Shown: positions 27,501 to 36,118, numbered from the stretch's first letter. The stretch is 64,000 nt of DNA from Prevotella sp. CAG:617 (GCA_000438115.1 FR903596.1:34374-98373); one strand, 5' to 3'. Numbers and translations: made by a program. Notes: generated by a model from the letters alone, not told the origin.

Positions 27501-27904
27501 ATTCGCTCTGTGGAGGTGTGCGAGTGTGGAGTTGATGTGGCTGCGCATTGTTGTAGCAGATTCAGGGGAATGCCAGTTGTTGAAAAGTGGTTGATGAATA
27601 AAGCCAGGGCATATTCATCTTCTTGCAAACCGTGGGTTGTCGGCTTTTCCTGAAGATTCAGAATGGCATGGGCATGGCGCCTGAAAGCGTCAATATGGCG
27701 TATGTTAAAATGAAATTCACGGCCTATGGCCTGCAAACGTGAAAACAGACTGGTAAATTCAGCATGAAAATCCTGGGAAAGTTCCGAACAGGCTCTTTTG
27801 AAAAGTGCCTGATATGCCGCATATTTTTGCAGAAGCGAGCAGGAGGCTTGTCGTGTTATCAGAAATTCCTGTGCATAATTATTGGACAGCATTTTGTAGC
27901 TCAT
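24581..27904 (-). CDS. Dna2-like nuclease-helicase
   Basis: 1107-residue DNA-processing enzyme. Residues about 230-435 contain a Cas4/RecB-type PD-(D/E)XK nuclease: Asp339 in LRGRLDMM, Glu350-Leu-Lys352 in IIELKSGK, and Gln370 in VLQMALY. Residues about 660-1090 form a UPF1/Dna2-type SF1B helicase: Walker A GPPGCGKT (688-695), AYTNRAVDEI, DEAS (807-810), GDEKQLPAVV and VALTRARRQ. This order matches eukaryotic Dna2, but the cysteines that hold the Dna2/AddB iron-sulfur cluster are not seen around the nuclease. Residues 1-225 are unassigned. The start overlaps the upstream MltF-like gene by 26 bp (or 14 bp if Met5 is used), so the genes are cotranscribed. Expected role: end or flap processing in replication and repair; not shown. 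Confidence 0.88.
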   Translation of the reverse strand: MSYKMLSNNYAQEFLITRQASCSLLQKYAAYQALFKRACSELSQDFHAEFTSLFSRLQAIGREFHFNIRHIDAFRRHAHAILNLQEKPTTHGLQEDEYALALFINHFSTTGIPLNLLQQCAATSTPHSHTSTERIMRVNVEAVHTDHLLVHSARNSEPAQRVALNDFPEMSTWLSPGTTLNLIDTIADEEQILHPLYIIYEPDFLIDVTSLTACLRPYGHHPYNYLINKFRPRTTHTPQLLGDATNQFVDTCLHHTDTPNQHLFEEAIQNAFHNNILGYLSCSTQVNAKFFNEAHQHFDHIAETLNNTFRQADIHIDTAHLLLEPSFVCPALGLRGRLDMMSDDHTCIIELKSGKIDEYNHRPRRTHVLQMALYKEIVHYNLNLSRTKIRTFLLYSKYPYLYDERVSTQELRNLMTLRNQIVYQEQNIRKGLWPQIQSHMSIDVINTNKLDGKLFHQYLKPELEAIITPLQQSGTPVGHYFSAFFSFISREQFIAKTGDNRPDSNRGFANVWNTDYTTRKDNGDIIAPLQLKSILNQDDTIRIIFSFTGNTAILPNFNIGEMVQLYPITRTGEAPNVQQTETIRAILVDLTKDSLTLILNSTQRSAHFFTDLRPYAIEHDYTDATFNTCYRGLFRLLTAPTRRLALFMNQRQPERDERLTLTRSYGSESTDQILLRAKQASDFYLLSGPPGCGKTSIMLRAMVEEFVASYPDENLLLTAYTNRAVDEICAMLKDITPVPEFIRLGNRWATAPQYHSDLLEEKFKPLRRRQDIRQRLEQTHIIVGTVATIGGNADLFQLKHFRTAIVDEASQLLEPQLAPLLFGQHRNGNTAIDKFIFIGDEKQLPAVVSQPEKDCVTRDSVLKEIGIENLGHSLFQRLLRQVKRDHQESFFGQVRTQGRMHPDISRFANRYFYAGALSAVPLPHQTEALGLHCSTDTPLHNFLARQRTGFIDITPPSPTSHSYKANPSEAHALLRVVSALLQVYHDSGKDLKPNQIGIIVPFRNQIALVRSLFALHPELQDITIDTVECYQGSQREIILFGTTISRPYQLELLSNLQQIDGMLIDRKLNVALTRARRQCFMFGQKELLQQNPIYAHYIKEHSVFTLR

Positions 27905-29096
27905 CTGGAGTCATAATGTGATTCTTTTTGGTGAATCGGTTGTGTTTCGTGGCTTTTACAGGTGTTGAGTGTATGTCGTTGAATCCGGCTCCTGCTTCAA
28001 CCGAACCGCCATAACGTCGCCATCGCTCGGTGACGGAGTTGACGTAGTTGTAAGTCTCAGAACCGATCATATAACCGTTTTTGACAACGGGGTCACGGTA
28101 ATATTGGGGTTGTGAAAGACGCAATACGTAGGGGCCTACATCTTTCCAGGAGGTCGGGTCGCCTCCGTATTTTCTTGTTAAAGCCATGGCGTCACGAATG
28201 TGTGCTAATCCTCCGTTATAGGCAGCCAGTACAAAATTGATTCGTTCGGCACGGTTCCTGATGTCGTTGAAATGGTTGGAAAGAAAACGTATGTAGCGGG
28301 CTGCGGTAGCGATGTTCTCTTCCGGATTATAAAGATTTTCTGCAGAAACACCGAGTTGTCCAGCTGTGGAAGGCATAATTTGCATGAGCCCACGAGCTCC
28401 GGCCCATGATACGGCCTGCGGGTCGAACCCTGATTCCTGGTAACATTGGGCAGCAACAAGGCGCCAGTCCCATCCGGTGGTGGCTGAGGCTTTTTTGAAA
28501 AGGTGGTCGTAATTTGAAATAATGCCTTTTTCGCGCGAAAGGTATGGTGCATGTACCTTACGTCGTACGTAGTCGCGTTTGGCGTAGGTGTTGCGGGCTT
28601 TTTTTTGTATGCTTTTTATATGGTCCGGCTTGTACCATTTGTTCAACGCATCAGCCAGATGCTTGGAGTCAGTGCTTACGGCCCAGGAGGTCTGTTGTTT
28701 TTTGTCGGCAGCTCCGCAAGCCAGCAAGTGGTTCTTCTTGATGGTGCTTAGGGGCAGTTGGACACAAATGATGTCTATATCGCCGTCGTTCAGTTTGCGT
28801 ATCAGATCGGCGGTGTCTTTACCTAACTCGACTTGCAGTTGTAATCCTTCTGTTTGGGCGAAGTCGGAAATAAGGGCATATTGAAGTCCGAGTTCCATGC
28901 CACGGTATTCATAGTATGTATCAGGTCCGCTAAGAGTACCGATTATACTTTCACCTGATGAAAGCAATTGTTCATATTCGTTGGAATATGCCGGGGTGTT
29001 TTCTGCACCAAATGCAGAGTTATGCGCTTTTTTTTCTTTGCTTCCACAGGAAATCAAGAGAAAAGTTGTGAATAAAAAAACGAATAGATATTTCAA
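27879..29096 (-). CDS. mltF: MltF-like membrane-bound lytic transglycosylase (lipoprotein)
   Basis: 405-residue peptidoglycan lyase. Lipoprotein signal with lipobox LISC (Cys17), then a periplasmic solute-binding type 3 domain (about 50-185) and a C-terminal SLT domain (about 195-350) with catalytic Glu221 in CYQESGFDP and the GARGLMQIMPSTA and AAYNGGLAHI motifs. This two-domain layout is that of MltF. It is likely to cut glycan strands at the envelope during growth, with the sensor domain binding muropeptides. It is the first gene of a pair with the Dna2-like helicase. Confidence 0.94.
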   Translation of the reverse strand: MKYLFVFLFTTFLLISCGSKEKKAHNSAFGAENTPAYSNEYEQLLSSGESIIGTLSGPDTYYEYRGMELGLQYALISDFAQTEGLQLQVELGKDTADLIRKLNDGDIDIICVQLPLSTIKKNHLLACGAADKKQQTSWAVSTDSKHLADALNKWYKPDHIKSIQKKARNTYAKRDYVRRKVHAPYLSREKGIISNYDHLFKKASATTGWDWRLVAAQCYQESGFDPQAVSWAGARGLMQIMPSTAGQLGVSAENLYNPEENIATAARYIRFLSNHFNDIRNRAERINFVLAAYNGGLAHIRDAMALTRKYGGDPTSWKDVGPYVLRLSQPQYYRDPVVKNGYMIGSETYNYVNSVTERWRRYGGSVEAGAGFNDIHSTPVKATKHNRFTKKNHIMTPDELQNAVQ

Positions 29097-29103
29097 TTAT
29101 TTG

Positions 29104-29111
29104 TAATTTTG
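29104..29111 (+). promoter_or_regulatory. Promoter -7 box of the Dabb-yicC-gmk-nadD operon
   Basis: TAATTTTG, 77 bp before the Dabb ATG, in the short divergent region shared with mltF. Two small hairpins lie downstream of it (CTGCC/GGCAG at about 29121 and TGCGA/TCGCA at about 29146). Confidence 0.4.
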
Positions 29112-29159
29112 CGAGTGGAGCTGCCTGTTCGGCAGTTTGCATTATTGCGATTATCGCAG

Positions 29160-29167
29160 CAAAGTTA
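29160..29167 (-). promoter_or_regulatory. Promoter -7 box of mltF
   Basis: Minus strand TAACTTTG, 63 bp before the mltF ATG. The transcript would cross the opposing promoter at 29104. Confidence 0.45.
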
Positions 29168-29188
29168 CGAATTTAAAAGATATCCTGT

Positions 29189-29488
29189 ATGGTAAAGCAT
29201 ATCGTATTATTTCAATTGAAAGATGAACTGACAGCGCAAGAAAAAAATGAGATATATCTCCAGTTCAAGCAAGGCATAGAGGCACTTCCTTCTCAAATTC
29301 CATCGATTAAGCAGATATTTGTCGGACGCAATGTTAATCCGGACGAGGCTTGGGATATTTGTTTGAATGGAGATTTTGCTACTCTGGAAGAGGTTGTGGC
29401 ATATGGAAAGAATCCGATCCATCTGAAGGTGTCTGTCGCATTGAAACCTCATTTGAAAGGTCGCAGTTGTGTAGATTATGAATTTTGA
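29189..29488 (+). CDS. Dabb (stress-responsive alpha/beta barrel) domain protein
   Basis: 99 residues forming a single ferredoxin-like Dabb domain, recognised by the MVKHIVLFQLKDE start, the IPSIKQIFVGRNVNP middle and the late YGKNPIHLKVSVALKPHL. Bacterial members are dimers of unclear function. The gene is the first of a tight run with yicC (23-bp gap), gmk and nadD, so it probably shares their transcript. Confidence 0.88.
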   Translation: MVKHIVLFQLKDELTAQEKNEIYLQFKQGIEALPSQIPSIKQIFVGRNVNPDEAWDICLNGDFATLEEVVAYGKNPIHLKVSVALKPHLKGRSCVDYEF

Positions 29489-29511
29489 TGACCCAATAAA
29501 AAGTCAGTATT

Positions 29512-30387
29512 ATGATATTATCCATGACGGGCTACGGAAAGTCCGAAGCAGTTTTTGAAGGAAAGAAGATTCATGTTGAGATAAAGTCGCTCAATAGCAA
29601 GAGTCTGGATTTGTCAACACGTATAGCCCCACTTTATCGGGAAAAGGAAATAGAAATCCGTAAGATGGTGGCAGCAGCCTTAGAACGCGGAAAGGTTGAT
29701 ATGAACGTTTGGGTGGAAAAAACGTTGCAGAGCAGTGCCTCAATTAATGAAGAGGCTGTACAGAATTATGTTCAGCAGATTCGTCAGATTAGTCAGAATT
29801 GCGGCATTAGTGAACCGCAGAATAATTGGTGGGAAGTCATGGTGCGCTTGCCGGAGACCTTACTTTCCTCACAGGTTGAAACCTTGGATGAAGCAGAATG
29901 GGAAGTCGTAAAAAAAGCAATTGAAGAGGCTTTAGACAATTTGCAGGATTTCCGTCGGCAGGAGGGAGCCGCGTTGGAGCAGAAGTTTACCCAGAAACTG
30001 GATAATATAGAATGTTTGCTTAAACAAATAGAGACATATGAAACGACCCGCGTGGCCAAAATCAAGGAACGTATTATCAGTGGGCTTTCAGAGTTGAAGG
30101 CTGTGGCTTATGATCAGAATCGTTTGGAGCAGGAACTTATTTATTATATAGAGAAGTTGGATATTAGTGAGGAGAAACAACGCTTGGCCAATCATTTGAA
30201 GTATTTTCGCGAAACTATGGCTGATGGTCATGCTCAAGGAAAGAAATTGGGATTCATCGCACAGGAGATGGGACGCGAAATCAATACCACGGGTAGCAAA
30301 AGTAATCAGGCAGAAATGCAGAACATCGTGGTGAAGATGAAAGACGAACTGGAACAAATTAAGGAACAAGTGCTGAACGCATTATAA
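29512..30387 (+). CDS. yicC: YicC-family protein (putative endoribonuclease)
   Basis: 291 residues, full family length. The family start MILSMTGYGKSEA, the VEIKSLNSKSLDLSTRIAP segment and the C-terminal DUF1732 region FIAQEMGREINTTGSKSN are clear. E. coli YicC is an RNA-cleaving protein linked to small-RNA turnover. It stands directly before gmk, as in many bacteria. Confidence 0.94.
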   Translation: MILSMTGYGKSEAVFEGKKIHVEIKSLNSKSLDLSTRIAPLYREKEIEIRKMVAAALERGKVDMNVWVEKTLQSSASINEEAVQNYVQQIRQISQNCGISEPQNNWWEVMVRLPETLLSSQVETLDEAEWEVVKKAIEEALDNLQDFRRQEGAALEQKFTQKLDNIECLLKQIETYETTRVAKIKERIISGLSELKAVAYDQNRLEQELIYYIEKLDISEEKQRLANHLKYFRETMADGHAQGKKLGFIAQEMGREINTTGSKSNQAEMQNIVVKMKDELEQIKEQVLNAL

Positions 30388-30408
30388 GGATTACTCATCA
30401 AAACAAAT

Positions 30409-30978
30409 ATGGCTCGAGGAAAGGTTATTATTTTTTCTGCTCCGAGTGGAAGCGGAAAGAGTACGATTATAAATCAAGTAATGCAAGTTGTGCCGAATTT
30501 GCATTTTTCTATTAGTGCAACCAGTCGCGCACCTCGTGGAGCGGAGCGCAATGGCGTAGAATACTTCTTTTTGTCTCCTGAAGAATTCAAACAGAAAATT
30601 GCTGCTGACGAGTTCTTGGAATATGAAGAGGTATATGCGGACCTTTTTTATGGTACTTTGAAAGAGCAGGTAAATGAACAACTGGCTCGAGGTGAAAACG
30701 TTATTTGCGACGTTGACGTTAAAGGTGCACTTAATATTAAACATTATTATGGTGAGGAAGCCATGAGTGTATTTGTTCAGCCGCCTTCAGTAGAAGAACT
30801 GCGTCGGCGACTGGAAGGGCGCGGAACGGATTCGGCAGAAATGATAGAAAAACGTTTGTCACGTGCTGCTTATGAGTTGGAATTCGCTCCCCGTTTTGAT
30901 TATATAGTCATTAATGATAAATTGGAAAAGGCTTGCGAAGATACTCGACGAATTATTGAAGATTTTTTGGCAAAATAG
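30409..30978 (+). CDS. gmk: Guanylate kinase
   Basis: Phosphorylates GMP to GDP with ATP. 189 residues. P-loop SAPSGSGKSTI near the N-terminus, the GMP-binding SATSRAPRGAERNGVEYFF loop and the DVKGALNIK and RLSRAAYEL motifs are intact. 21 bp behind yicC and 9 bp before nadD. With guaA and purA elsewhere in the window it covers much of late purine nucleotide synthesis. Confidence 0.97.
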   Translation: MARGKVIIFSAPSGSGKSTIINQVMQVVPNLHFSISATSRAPRGAERNGVEYFFLSPEEFKQKIAADEFLEYEEVYADLFYGTLKEQVNEQLARGENVICDVDVKGALNIKHYYGEEAMSVFVQPPSVEELRRRLEGRGTDSAEMIEKRLSRAAYELEFAPRFDYIVINDKLEKACEDTRRIIEDFLAK

Positions 30979-30987
30979 GAATTTGTT

Positions 30988-31566
30988 ATGCAAGTAGGTC
31001 TGTTGGGAGGATCGTATAATCCTATACATAATGGACATATAGAATTAGCGCAATGGATCCTGAACCGAGGATTAGTGGATGAAGTGTGGCTGATGGTTTC
31101 ACCGCAAAATCCGCTTAAGCAGAACGTGAATCTTTTGCCTGAAGATGTACGGCTGAAAATGGCACAGGTGGCAGTGCAGACATATCCTGGCATTAGAGTT
31201 TCGGATTTTGAGTTTGGTTTGCCGCGTCCGTCGTATACTTGGAATACTTTGCAGCTTCTGTCTGCACAATATCCAAATCATACGTTTAGTCTGATTATTG
31301 GTAGTGACAATTGGCGCATTTTTGATAAATGGTACAAGGCAGATGAAATTATACAACGTTATCGTATCATTGTTTACCCAAGACAAGGAAGTAATGACGC
31401 GAAGTCATTGCAAATGGCTCATCCTCATGTACAATATGTAGAAGCGCCGTTGTATCCGATTAGTTCTACGCAAATTCGAGAAAAAATAAAAATAGGCGAG
31501 GATTGTTCTGCGTATTTGCCGCAATCAGTTTATAGCCTTATACGCGAAAATGGTTATTATGTCTAA
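30988..31566 (+). CDS. nadD: Nicotinate-nucleotide adenylyltransferase
   Basis: Converts nicotinate mononucleotide to deamido-NAD. 192 residues of the HIGH nucleotidyltransferase superfamily: GLLGGSYNPIHNGHIELA at the start and ISSTQIREKI near the end. The last gene of the Dabb-yicC-gmk-nadD run. It acts after NadC, which is encoded at 37854-38702. Confidence 0.96.
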   Translation: MQVGLLGGSYNPIHNGHIELAQWILNRGLVDEVWLMVSPQNPLKQNVNLLPEDVRLKMAQVAVQTYPGIRVSDFEFGLPRPSYTWNTLQLLSAQYPNHTFSLIIGSDNWRIFDKWYKADEIIQRYRIIVYPRQGSNDAKSLQMAHPHVQYVEAPLYPISSTQIREKIKIGEDCSAYLPQSVYSLIRENGYYV

Positions 31567-31670
31567 TCTGTATATAGGGGATTCATAAATAGACCAAACG
31601 TTTTTGTATCGTTTTTTAATGATAAAAAGTTTTGTATCTGTTTTCGCGAATGTATTCGAAAAAATATATT

Positions 31671-31678
31671 TACCTTTG
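31671..31678 (+). promoter_or_regulatory. Promoter -7 box of thrS
   Basis: TACCTTTG, 26 bp before the thrS ATG; the -33 region is not convincing. No T-box-like leader is present. Confidence 0.45.
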
Positions 31679-31704
31679 CGGTAATTTTCATAAAAACAAG
31701 AATA

Positions 31705-33648
31705 ATGATTAAGATCACATTTCCCGACGGCTCTGTCCGTGAATATGAAAACGGAGTAACAGGCCTGCAAATTGCAGAAAGTATATCTTCCCGACTGGCT
31801 CAGGATGTTTTAGCTTGTGCAGTAAATGATGAGATTGTCGAGTTGAATCGTCCGATTAACGAAGACGCATCCATCAAGTTGTTTAAATGGGATGATGCAG
31901 AGGGAAAGCATGCTTTCTGGCATACTTCAGCTCACTTGATGGCTGAAGCATTACAAGAACTTTATCCTGGCACACAATTCGGCATAGGTCCTGCCATAGA
32001 AAATGGATTTTATTATGATATTATGCCACCTGAGGGTATTTCCATTTCTGATGCAGATTTTTCAAAAATCGAAAAGAAAATGGAAGAATTGGTGCAACGT
32101 AAGGAAGAACTGGTGCGCAAGTCTATTTCAAAGGCCGATGCTCTTAAATTCTTTGCGGAGCATGGACAAACTTACAAGAATGAATTGATTGAAGACTTGG
32201 AGGATGGACACATTTCAACATATACTCAAGGAGCATTTACTGATTTGTGTAGAGGTCCGCATTTGATGAATACCGCTCCCATTAAGGCTATTAAAGTATT
32301 GTCGGTATCATCTGCTTATTGGCGGGGAGACGAGAAACGTCCTCAAATGACACGTATCTACGGTATAACCTTCCCTAAGAAAAAAATGCTTACCGAATAT
32401 CTTACCATGTTGGAAGAGGCAAAGAAACGTGACCATCGTAAGATTGGTAAGGAAATGGAACTCTTTATGTTCTCTGATTTGGTAGGGAAGGGCTTGCCTA
32501 TATGGTTGCCGAAGGGAACGGCATTGAGGCTTCGTCTTGAAGATTTCTTGAAAAAGATCCAAAAGCGCTTCGGATATCAGCAAGTCATGACTCCTCATAT
32601 CGGTAGCAAGAACCTCTATGTGACATCCGGTCATTATGCCAAATATGGTAAGGATTCTTTCCAGCCTATCCATACACCTGAGGAAGGCGAGGAATATATG
32701 TTGAAACCGATGAACTGTCCGCATCATTGCGCCATTTATGCATGGAAACCGCGTAGTTATAAAGATCTTCCTTTGCGCATTGCCGAATTCGGAACGGTGT
32801 ACCGTTATGAGCAGAGCGGAGAACTTCACGGATTGACACGAGTTCGTGGCTTTACGCAGGATGATGCTCATATTTTCTGCGCACCGGATCAGGTGAAGGA
32901 AGAATTCCTCCGTGTTATGGATATTATTATGATAATCTTTAAAGCGCTGAATTTTGAGAATTTCGAAGCACAAATTTCTTTGCGCGATAAAGTAAATCGT
33001 GAAAAATATATTGGTAGTGAGGATAATTGGGAGAAAGCCGAAAATGCTATTATAGAAGCTTGTCAGGAAAAGGGTTTGCAGGCAAAAATTGAATATGGTG
33101 AAGCTGCTTTCTATGGTCCTAAACTTGACTTTATGGTAAAAGATGCTTTGGGACGTCGTTGGCAGTTGGGAACCATTCAGGTGGATTATAATTTGCCGGA
33201 GCGTTTTAAATTGGAATATACCGGTACGGATAATCAGAAACATCGTCCGGTTATGATTCACCGTGCGCCTTTCGGTTCGATGGAGCGTTTTGTTGCAGTT
33301 CTGATTGAGCATACCGCCGGACGTTTTCCATTATGGTTGACTCCTGATCAAGTGGCAATTTTGCCTATTTCTGACAAATTCAATGATTATGCACGAAAAT
33401 TGCATGATTATTTTGAGGAAAACGAAGTACGTTCATACATTGATGATCGTAGCGAAAAGATCGGTAGAAAGATTCGTGACAACGAATTGAAACATACGCC
33501 TTACTTGTTGGTTGTAGGTGAAAAAGAGTTGGAGAACGGTACCGTTTCCGTACGAAAACAAGGCACGGGCGAGCAATATAGCATGAAATTCGAGGAATTT
33601 GCAAAGAAAATTAATGAAGAAGTCATTGAAATGACAAAAAACTATTAA
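31705..33648 (+). CDS. thrS: Threonyl-tRNA synthetase
   Basis: Charges tRNA-Thr and edits mischarged serine. 647 residues, full length with all domains: TGS (1-62), the N2 editing domain (about 70-235) with [16 protein letters not shown] and CRGPHL, the class II core (about 240-535) with [10 protein letters not shown] and motif 2 [28 protein letters not shown], and the anticodon-binding domain to the end. Its stop codon is part of the promoter box of infC. Confidence 0.98.
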   Translation: MIKITFPDGSVREYENGVTGLQIAESISSRLAQDVLACAVNDEIVELNRPINEDASIKLFKWDDAEGKHAFWHTSAHLMAEALQELYPGTQFGIGPAIENGFYYDIMPPEGISISDADFSKIEKKMEELVQRKEELVRKSISKADALKFFAEHGQTYKNELIEDLEDGHISTYTQGAFTDLCRGPHLMNTAPIKAIKVLSVSSAYWRGDEKRPQMTRIYGITFPKKKMLTEYLTMLEEAKKRDHRKIGKEMELFMFSDLVGKGLPIWLPKGTALRLRLEDFLKKIQKRFGYQQVMTPHIGSKNLYVTSGHYAKYGKDSFQPIHTPEEGEEYMLKPMNCPHHCAIYAWKPRSYKDLPLRIAEFGTVYRYEQSGELHGLTRVRGFTQDDAHIFCAPDQVKEEFLRVMDIIMIIFKALNFENFEAQISLRDKVNREKYIGSEDNWEKAENAIIEACQEKGLQAKIEYGEAAFYGPKLDFMVKDALGRRWQLGTIQVDYNLPERFKLEYTGTDNQKHRPVMIHRAPFGSMERFVAVLIEHTAGRFPLWLTPDQVAILPISDKFNDYARKLHDYFEENEVRSYIDDRSEKIGRKIRDNELKHTPYLLVVGEKELENGTVSVRKQGTGEQYSMKFEEFAKKINEEVIEMTKNY

Positions 33649-33653
33649 CTTTG
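33646..33653 (+). promoter_or_regulatory. Promoter -7 box of infC-rpmI-rplT
   Basis: TAACTTTG overlapping the thrS stop codon (TAA 33646-33648), 57 bp before the infC ATG. It would let the IF-3/L35/L20 operon be transcribed apart from thrS. Confidence 0.45.
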
Positions 33654-33710
33654 CAGCGCTAAAAAAGAGTAGTCATAAAAAACAAAAGCAAGAAAGACCG
33701 AAATATTTGA

Positions 33711-34358
33711 ATGAAGAACGATAAATTAAAGTTCCAGTATCGTATTAACGATCAAATTAGTGCTCGCGAAGTTCGAATCGTAGGAGACGATGTTGAATCT
33801 TCTGTGATGCCCATTGCAAAAGCTTTGCAGCTCGCTGAACATAAAGGACTTGATTTGGTGGAGATTTCTCCGAATGCCGATCCTCCTGTGTGTCGTTTGA
33901 TTGATTACTCTAAATTTCTTTACCAGCAGAAAAAGCGTCAAAAGGAATTGAAGGCTAAACAGGTGAAAATTGAGGTCAAAGAAATTCGTTTTGGACCACA
34001 AACCGATGATCATGATTATCAATTTAAACTGAAACATGCCAAGCAGTTCCTCAGTGATGGGGATAAAGTCAAGGCATATGTGTTCTTTAAAGGTCGTAGT
34101 ATCTTGTTCAAAGAGCAAGGAGAAGTATTGTTGCTTCGCTTTGCAAACGATCTTGAAGATTACGGCAAGGTAGAGCAAATGCCTGTGCTCGAAGGTAAAC
34201 GTATGTTTTTGTTCATTGCACCCAAAAAAACTGCTGCTGCTAAAAAAGCCGCTGAAGTTGCTGAGGTTACCAAAGTAGCAGAACGTGTTCCTAAGGCAGC
34301 ACCTGCGGTAAAGGCTCCAAAAGAGTATCAGGGACCGCGAGTAGAGGGTGAAGATTAA
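33711..34358 (+). CDS. infC: Translation initiation factor IF-3
   Basis: 215 residues. N-domain with [18 protein letters not shown], linker rich in Lys ([13 protein letters not shown]), and C-domain with the [19 protein letters not shown] signature. The final 40 residues form an Ala/Lys/Val-rich extension ([15 protein letters not shown]...) not needed for the fold and common in Bacteroidetes IF-3. The start is the normal ATG, unlike the AUU of E. coli. First gene of infC-rpmI-rplT. Confidence 0.97.
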   Translation: MKNDKLKFQYRINDQISAREVRIVGDDVESSVMPIAKALQLAEHKGLDLVEISPNADPPVCRLIDYSKFLYQQKKRQKELKAKQVKIEVKEIRFGPQTDDHDYQFKLKHAKQFLSDGDKVKAYVFFKGRSILFKEQGEVLLLRFANDLEDYGKVEQMPVLEGKRMFLFIAPKKTAAAKKAAEVAEVTKVAERVPKAAPAVKAPKEYQGPRVEGED

Positions 34359-34434
34359 GAAGATAAAAAGAATGCGCGTTGTGTCATGGTATCACGCAAC
34401 CGCCTTAAGTTTCATATATTAAAAACAAACAAAA
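34359..34434 (+). promoter_or_regulatory. infC-rpmI intergenic leader
   Basis: 76-bp gap holding an imperfect hairpin (GTTG-TG and CACG-CAAC around TCATGGTAT). In other bacteria L20 represses this operon by binding such leaders; a comparable role here is only a guess. Confidence 0.3.
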
Positions 34435-34632
34435 ATGCCAAAAGTAAAGACTAATTCCGGTGCAAAAAAAAGATTCGCTCTTACCGGAACAGGTAAAATT
34501 AAAAGACAGCATGCTTATCATAGTCATATCTTGACTAAGAAGACGAAGAAGCAGAAACGTAATTTGGTTCATACCGGATTGGTACATTCAACCAATAAAA
34601 AGCAGGTACGTGAATTGCTTTGTCTGAGATAA
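34435..34632 (+). CDS. rpmI: 50S ribosomal protein L35
   Basis: 65 residues, starting [21 protein letters not shown] with the basic [19 protein letters not shown] core of L35. Middle gene of the conserved infC-rpmI-rplT order. Confidence 0.98.
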   Translation: MPKVKTNSGAKKRFALTGTGKIKRQHAYHSHILTKKTKKQKRNLVHTGLVHSTNKKQVRELLCLR

Positions 34633-34719
34633 ACTAATTGTCAAACATTTAAAAGTAGAACCGAATGTTTAGCTTAAAGATCGTCGGATGACGGCGCTAG
34701 CATTCAAAAAAATTAAGTT
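34633..34719 (+). promoter_or_regulatory. rpmI-rplT intergenic leader with two hairpins
   Basis: 87-bp gap with two inverted repeats: AAACATT (34643-34649) with AATGTTT (34664-34670), and CGTC (34682-34685) with GACG (34690-34693). Candidate L20 autoregulatory structure; no direct match to a known leader is claimed. Confidence 0.35.
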
Positions 34720-35064
34720 ATGCCAAGATCAGTAAATCATGTCGCTTCAAGAGCGAAAAGAAAAAGAATCCTGAAATTAACCCGTGGTTATTACGGTGCA
34801 CGTAAAAACGTTTGGACCGTTGCTAAAAATACTTGGGAAAAGGGTCTTACCTATGCTTTCCGTGATCGCAAAAACAAAAAACGCAATTTCCGTGCTTTGT
34901 GGATTCAGCGTATCAATGCTGCTGCAAGATTGGAAGGTATGTCATATTCTCAGTTGATGGGAGGTTTGCATAAGGCAAATATCGAAATCAGCCGCAAAGT
35001 TTTGGCCGACCTTGCAGTAAATAATCCTCAGGCATTTAAAGCAATTGTAGAAAAAGCAAAGTAA
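34720..35064 (+). CDS. rplT: 50S ribosomal protein L20
   Basis: 114 residues, beginning [19 protein letters not shown] with the [10 protein letters not shown] and [22 protein letters not shown] motifs of L20, an assembly protein that also represses its operon in many bacteria. Followed by a strong terminator. Confidence 0.98.
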   Translation: MPRSVNHVASRAKRKRILKLTRGYYGARKNVWTVAKNTWEKGLTYAFRDRKNKKRNFRALWIQRINAAARLEGMSYSQLMGGLHKANIEISRKVLADLAVNNPQAFKAIVEKAK

Positions 35065-35154
35065 GGATTATAAATATTGTCAGTCAGGAATAACCTATAT
35101 ATAATTCCCAATACACCAATACACTTAAATTTCCTGATTGATATAAAGCAATAA

Positions 35155-35193
35155 AGCCGCTCGAGTCCGTGAGGATTTGAGCGGCTATTTTTA
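35155..35193 (+). terminator. Terminator of infC-rpmI-rplT
   Basis: Stem AGCCGCTCnAnTCC/GGAnTTGAGCGGCT with loop GTGA, followed by ATTTTTA. About 90 bp after the rplT stop and also facing the convergent ferredoxin-nitroreductase gene. Confidence 0.8.
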
Positions 35194-35227
35194 GTTCGAT
35201 GATTTTTATTGGGGCGTTCGTTTTTAT

Positions 35228-36088
35228 TTAGTCGATGGAAATATAATTGCAATCGTTTTTTTCTATGTACCGGTTGAATTTAAATCGAGGCATACTCAAT
35301 GCCATTCCAGCGTAAATAAAGCCATTAATGTTTAGTATTTTCTGTATTTTTTGCTTTTTGTCAAGCTCTGCGGCTCGGCATATGAATCCAGTGTAGAAGT
35401 GCGCTACTCCTAATGCTTCTGCCATTAACGAGGCGTTTTGATACGCTAAGTTAGCGTCATGACAAGCAAAGTTGTTGCGTTTTTCTGTGTAGAATAGGAT
35501 TAGGGCTTGAGCGTTTCGTAAGATGTGGTCGTAACCGTTCTTGTATTCATTTTCAATTCGTTCAAAAACCTTTACATATTTGTATTTCTGTGGGATTAGT
35601 CTTTTGGAAAACAAGCGAATTAATGGATAGTTCAATATGCGGGTCGCTTTCACAAAATTGTTTATGGTAGTAGTGCTAATGTTTTGAAGTACCTGAGGGT
35701 TGGTAATTGCAATTATTCTTATTTCCTGTAAGTTAGAAGCCGTAGGTGCAAAATGTGCGGCTGTAATAATTTTCTGTAACCAGTCCTTTGGAATAGGATT
35801 GGATGTAAAAGCACGATTCGAACGTCTCGTTTTTATGAGTAGTTCTATTTGAAAGGGAGTTGGTAAATCTGACCTGTTAAACGCGTGTATTCGGGCTTGA
35901 GGAATGGCTGAATGATGAATTGCGTTTGGGGCACATATAGCTGCGCAGTGACCGCAGCTTATGCAACCTTTAGTATTTACTTCAATATGTCCGGATTGAT
36001 TTTCATAAAATAGTAGTTGAGGGCATATCATAATACATTTTTTGCAGTGTATGCACAGGCTGCTATCAATGGTAATATTCTTTTTCAT
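35228..36088 (-). CDS. Ferredoxin-nitroreductase fusion protein
   Basis: 286 residues. An N-terminal 2[4Fe-4S] ferredoxin domain has both clusters intact: Cys12, 15, 18, 22 and Cys42, 45, 48, 52 (CxxCxxCxxxC twice). From about residue 80 on comes an FMN nitroreductase domain (IKTRRSNRAFTSNPIPKDWL, FAPTASNLQEIRI). Such fusions are frequent in anaerobes and move electrons from iron-sulfur clusters to flavin; the substrate is unknown. The gene is AT-richer than its neighbours. It lies downstream of the C69 peptidase but behind a terminator hairpin. Confidence 0.92.
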   Translation of the reverse strand: MKKNITIDSSLCIHCKKCIMICPQLLFYENQSGHIEVNTKGCISCGHCAAICAPNAIHHSAIPQARIHAFNRSDLPTPFQIELLIKTRRSNRAFTSNPIPKDWLQKIITAAHFAPTASNLQEIRIIAITNPQVLQNISTTTINNFVKATRILNYPLIRLFSKRLIPQKYKYVKVFERIENEYKNGYDHILRNAQALILFYTEKRNNFACHDANLAYQNASLMAEALGVAHFYTGFICRAAELDKKQKIQKILNINGFIYAGMALSMPRFKFNRYIEKNDCNYISID

Positions 36089-36118
36089 AGTCAGTAAGGG
36101 ATGAAATGTTGAATAATA

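Noticed and set aside
31567..31704. T-box or other leader upstream of thrS
   Set aside because: No T-box motif, no specifier loop or antiterminator; only a promoter box close to the ATG.
32308..33312. 334-residue minus-strand open frame over thrS
   Set aside because: Antisense to the ThrRS catalytic core.
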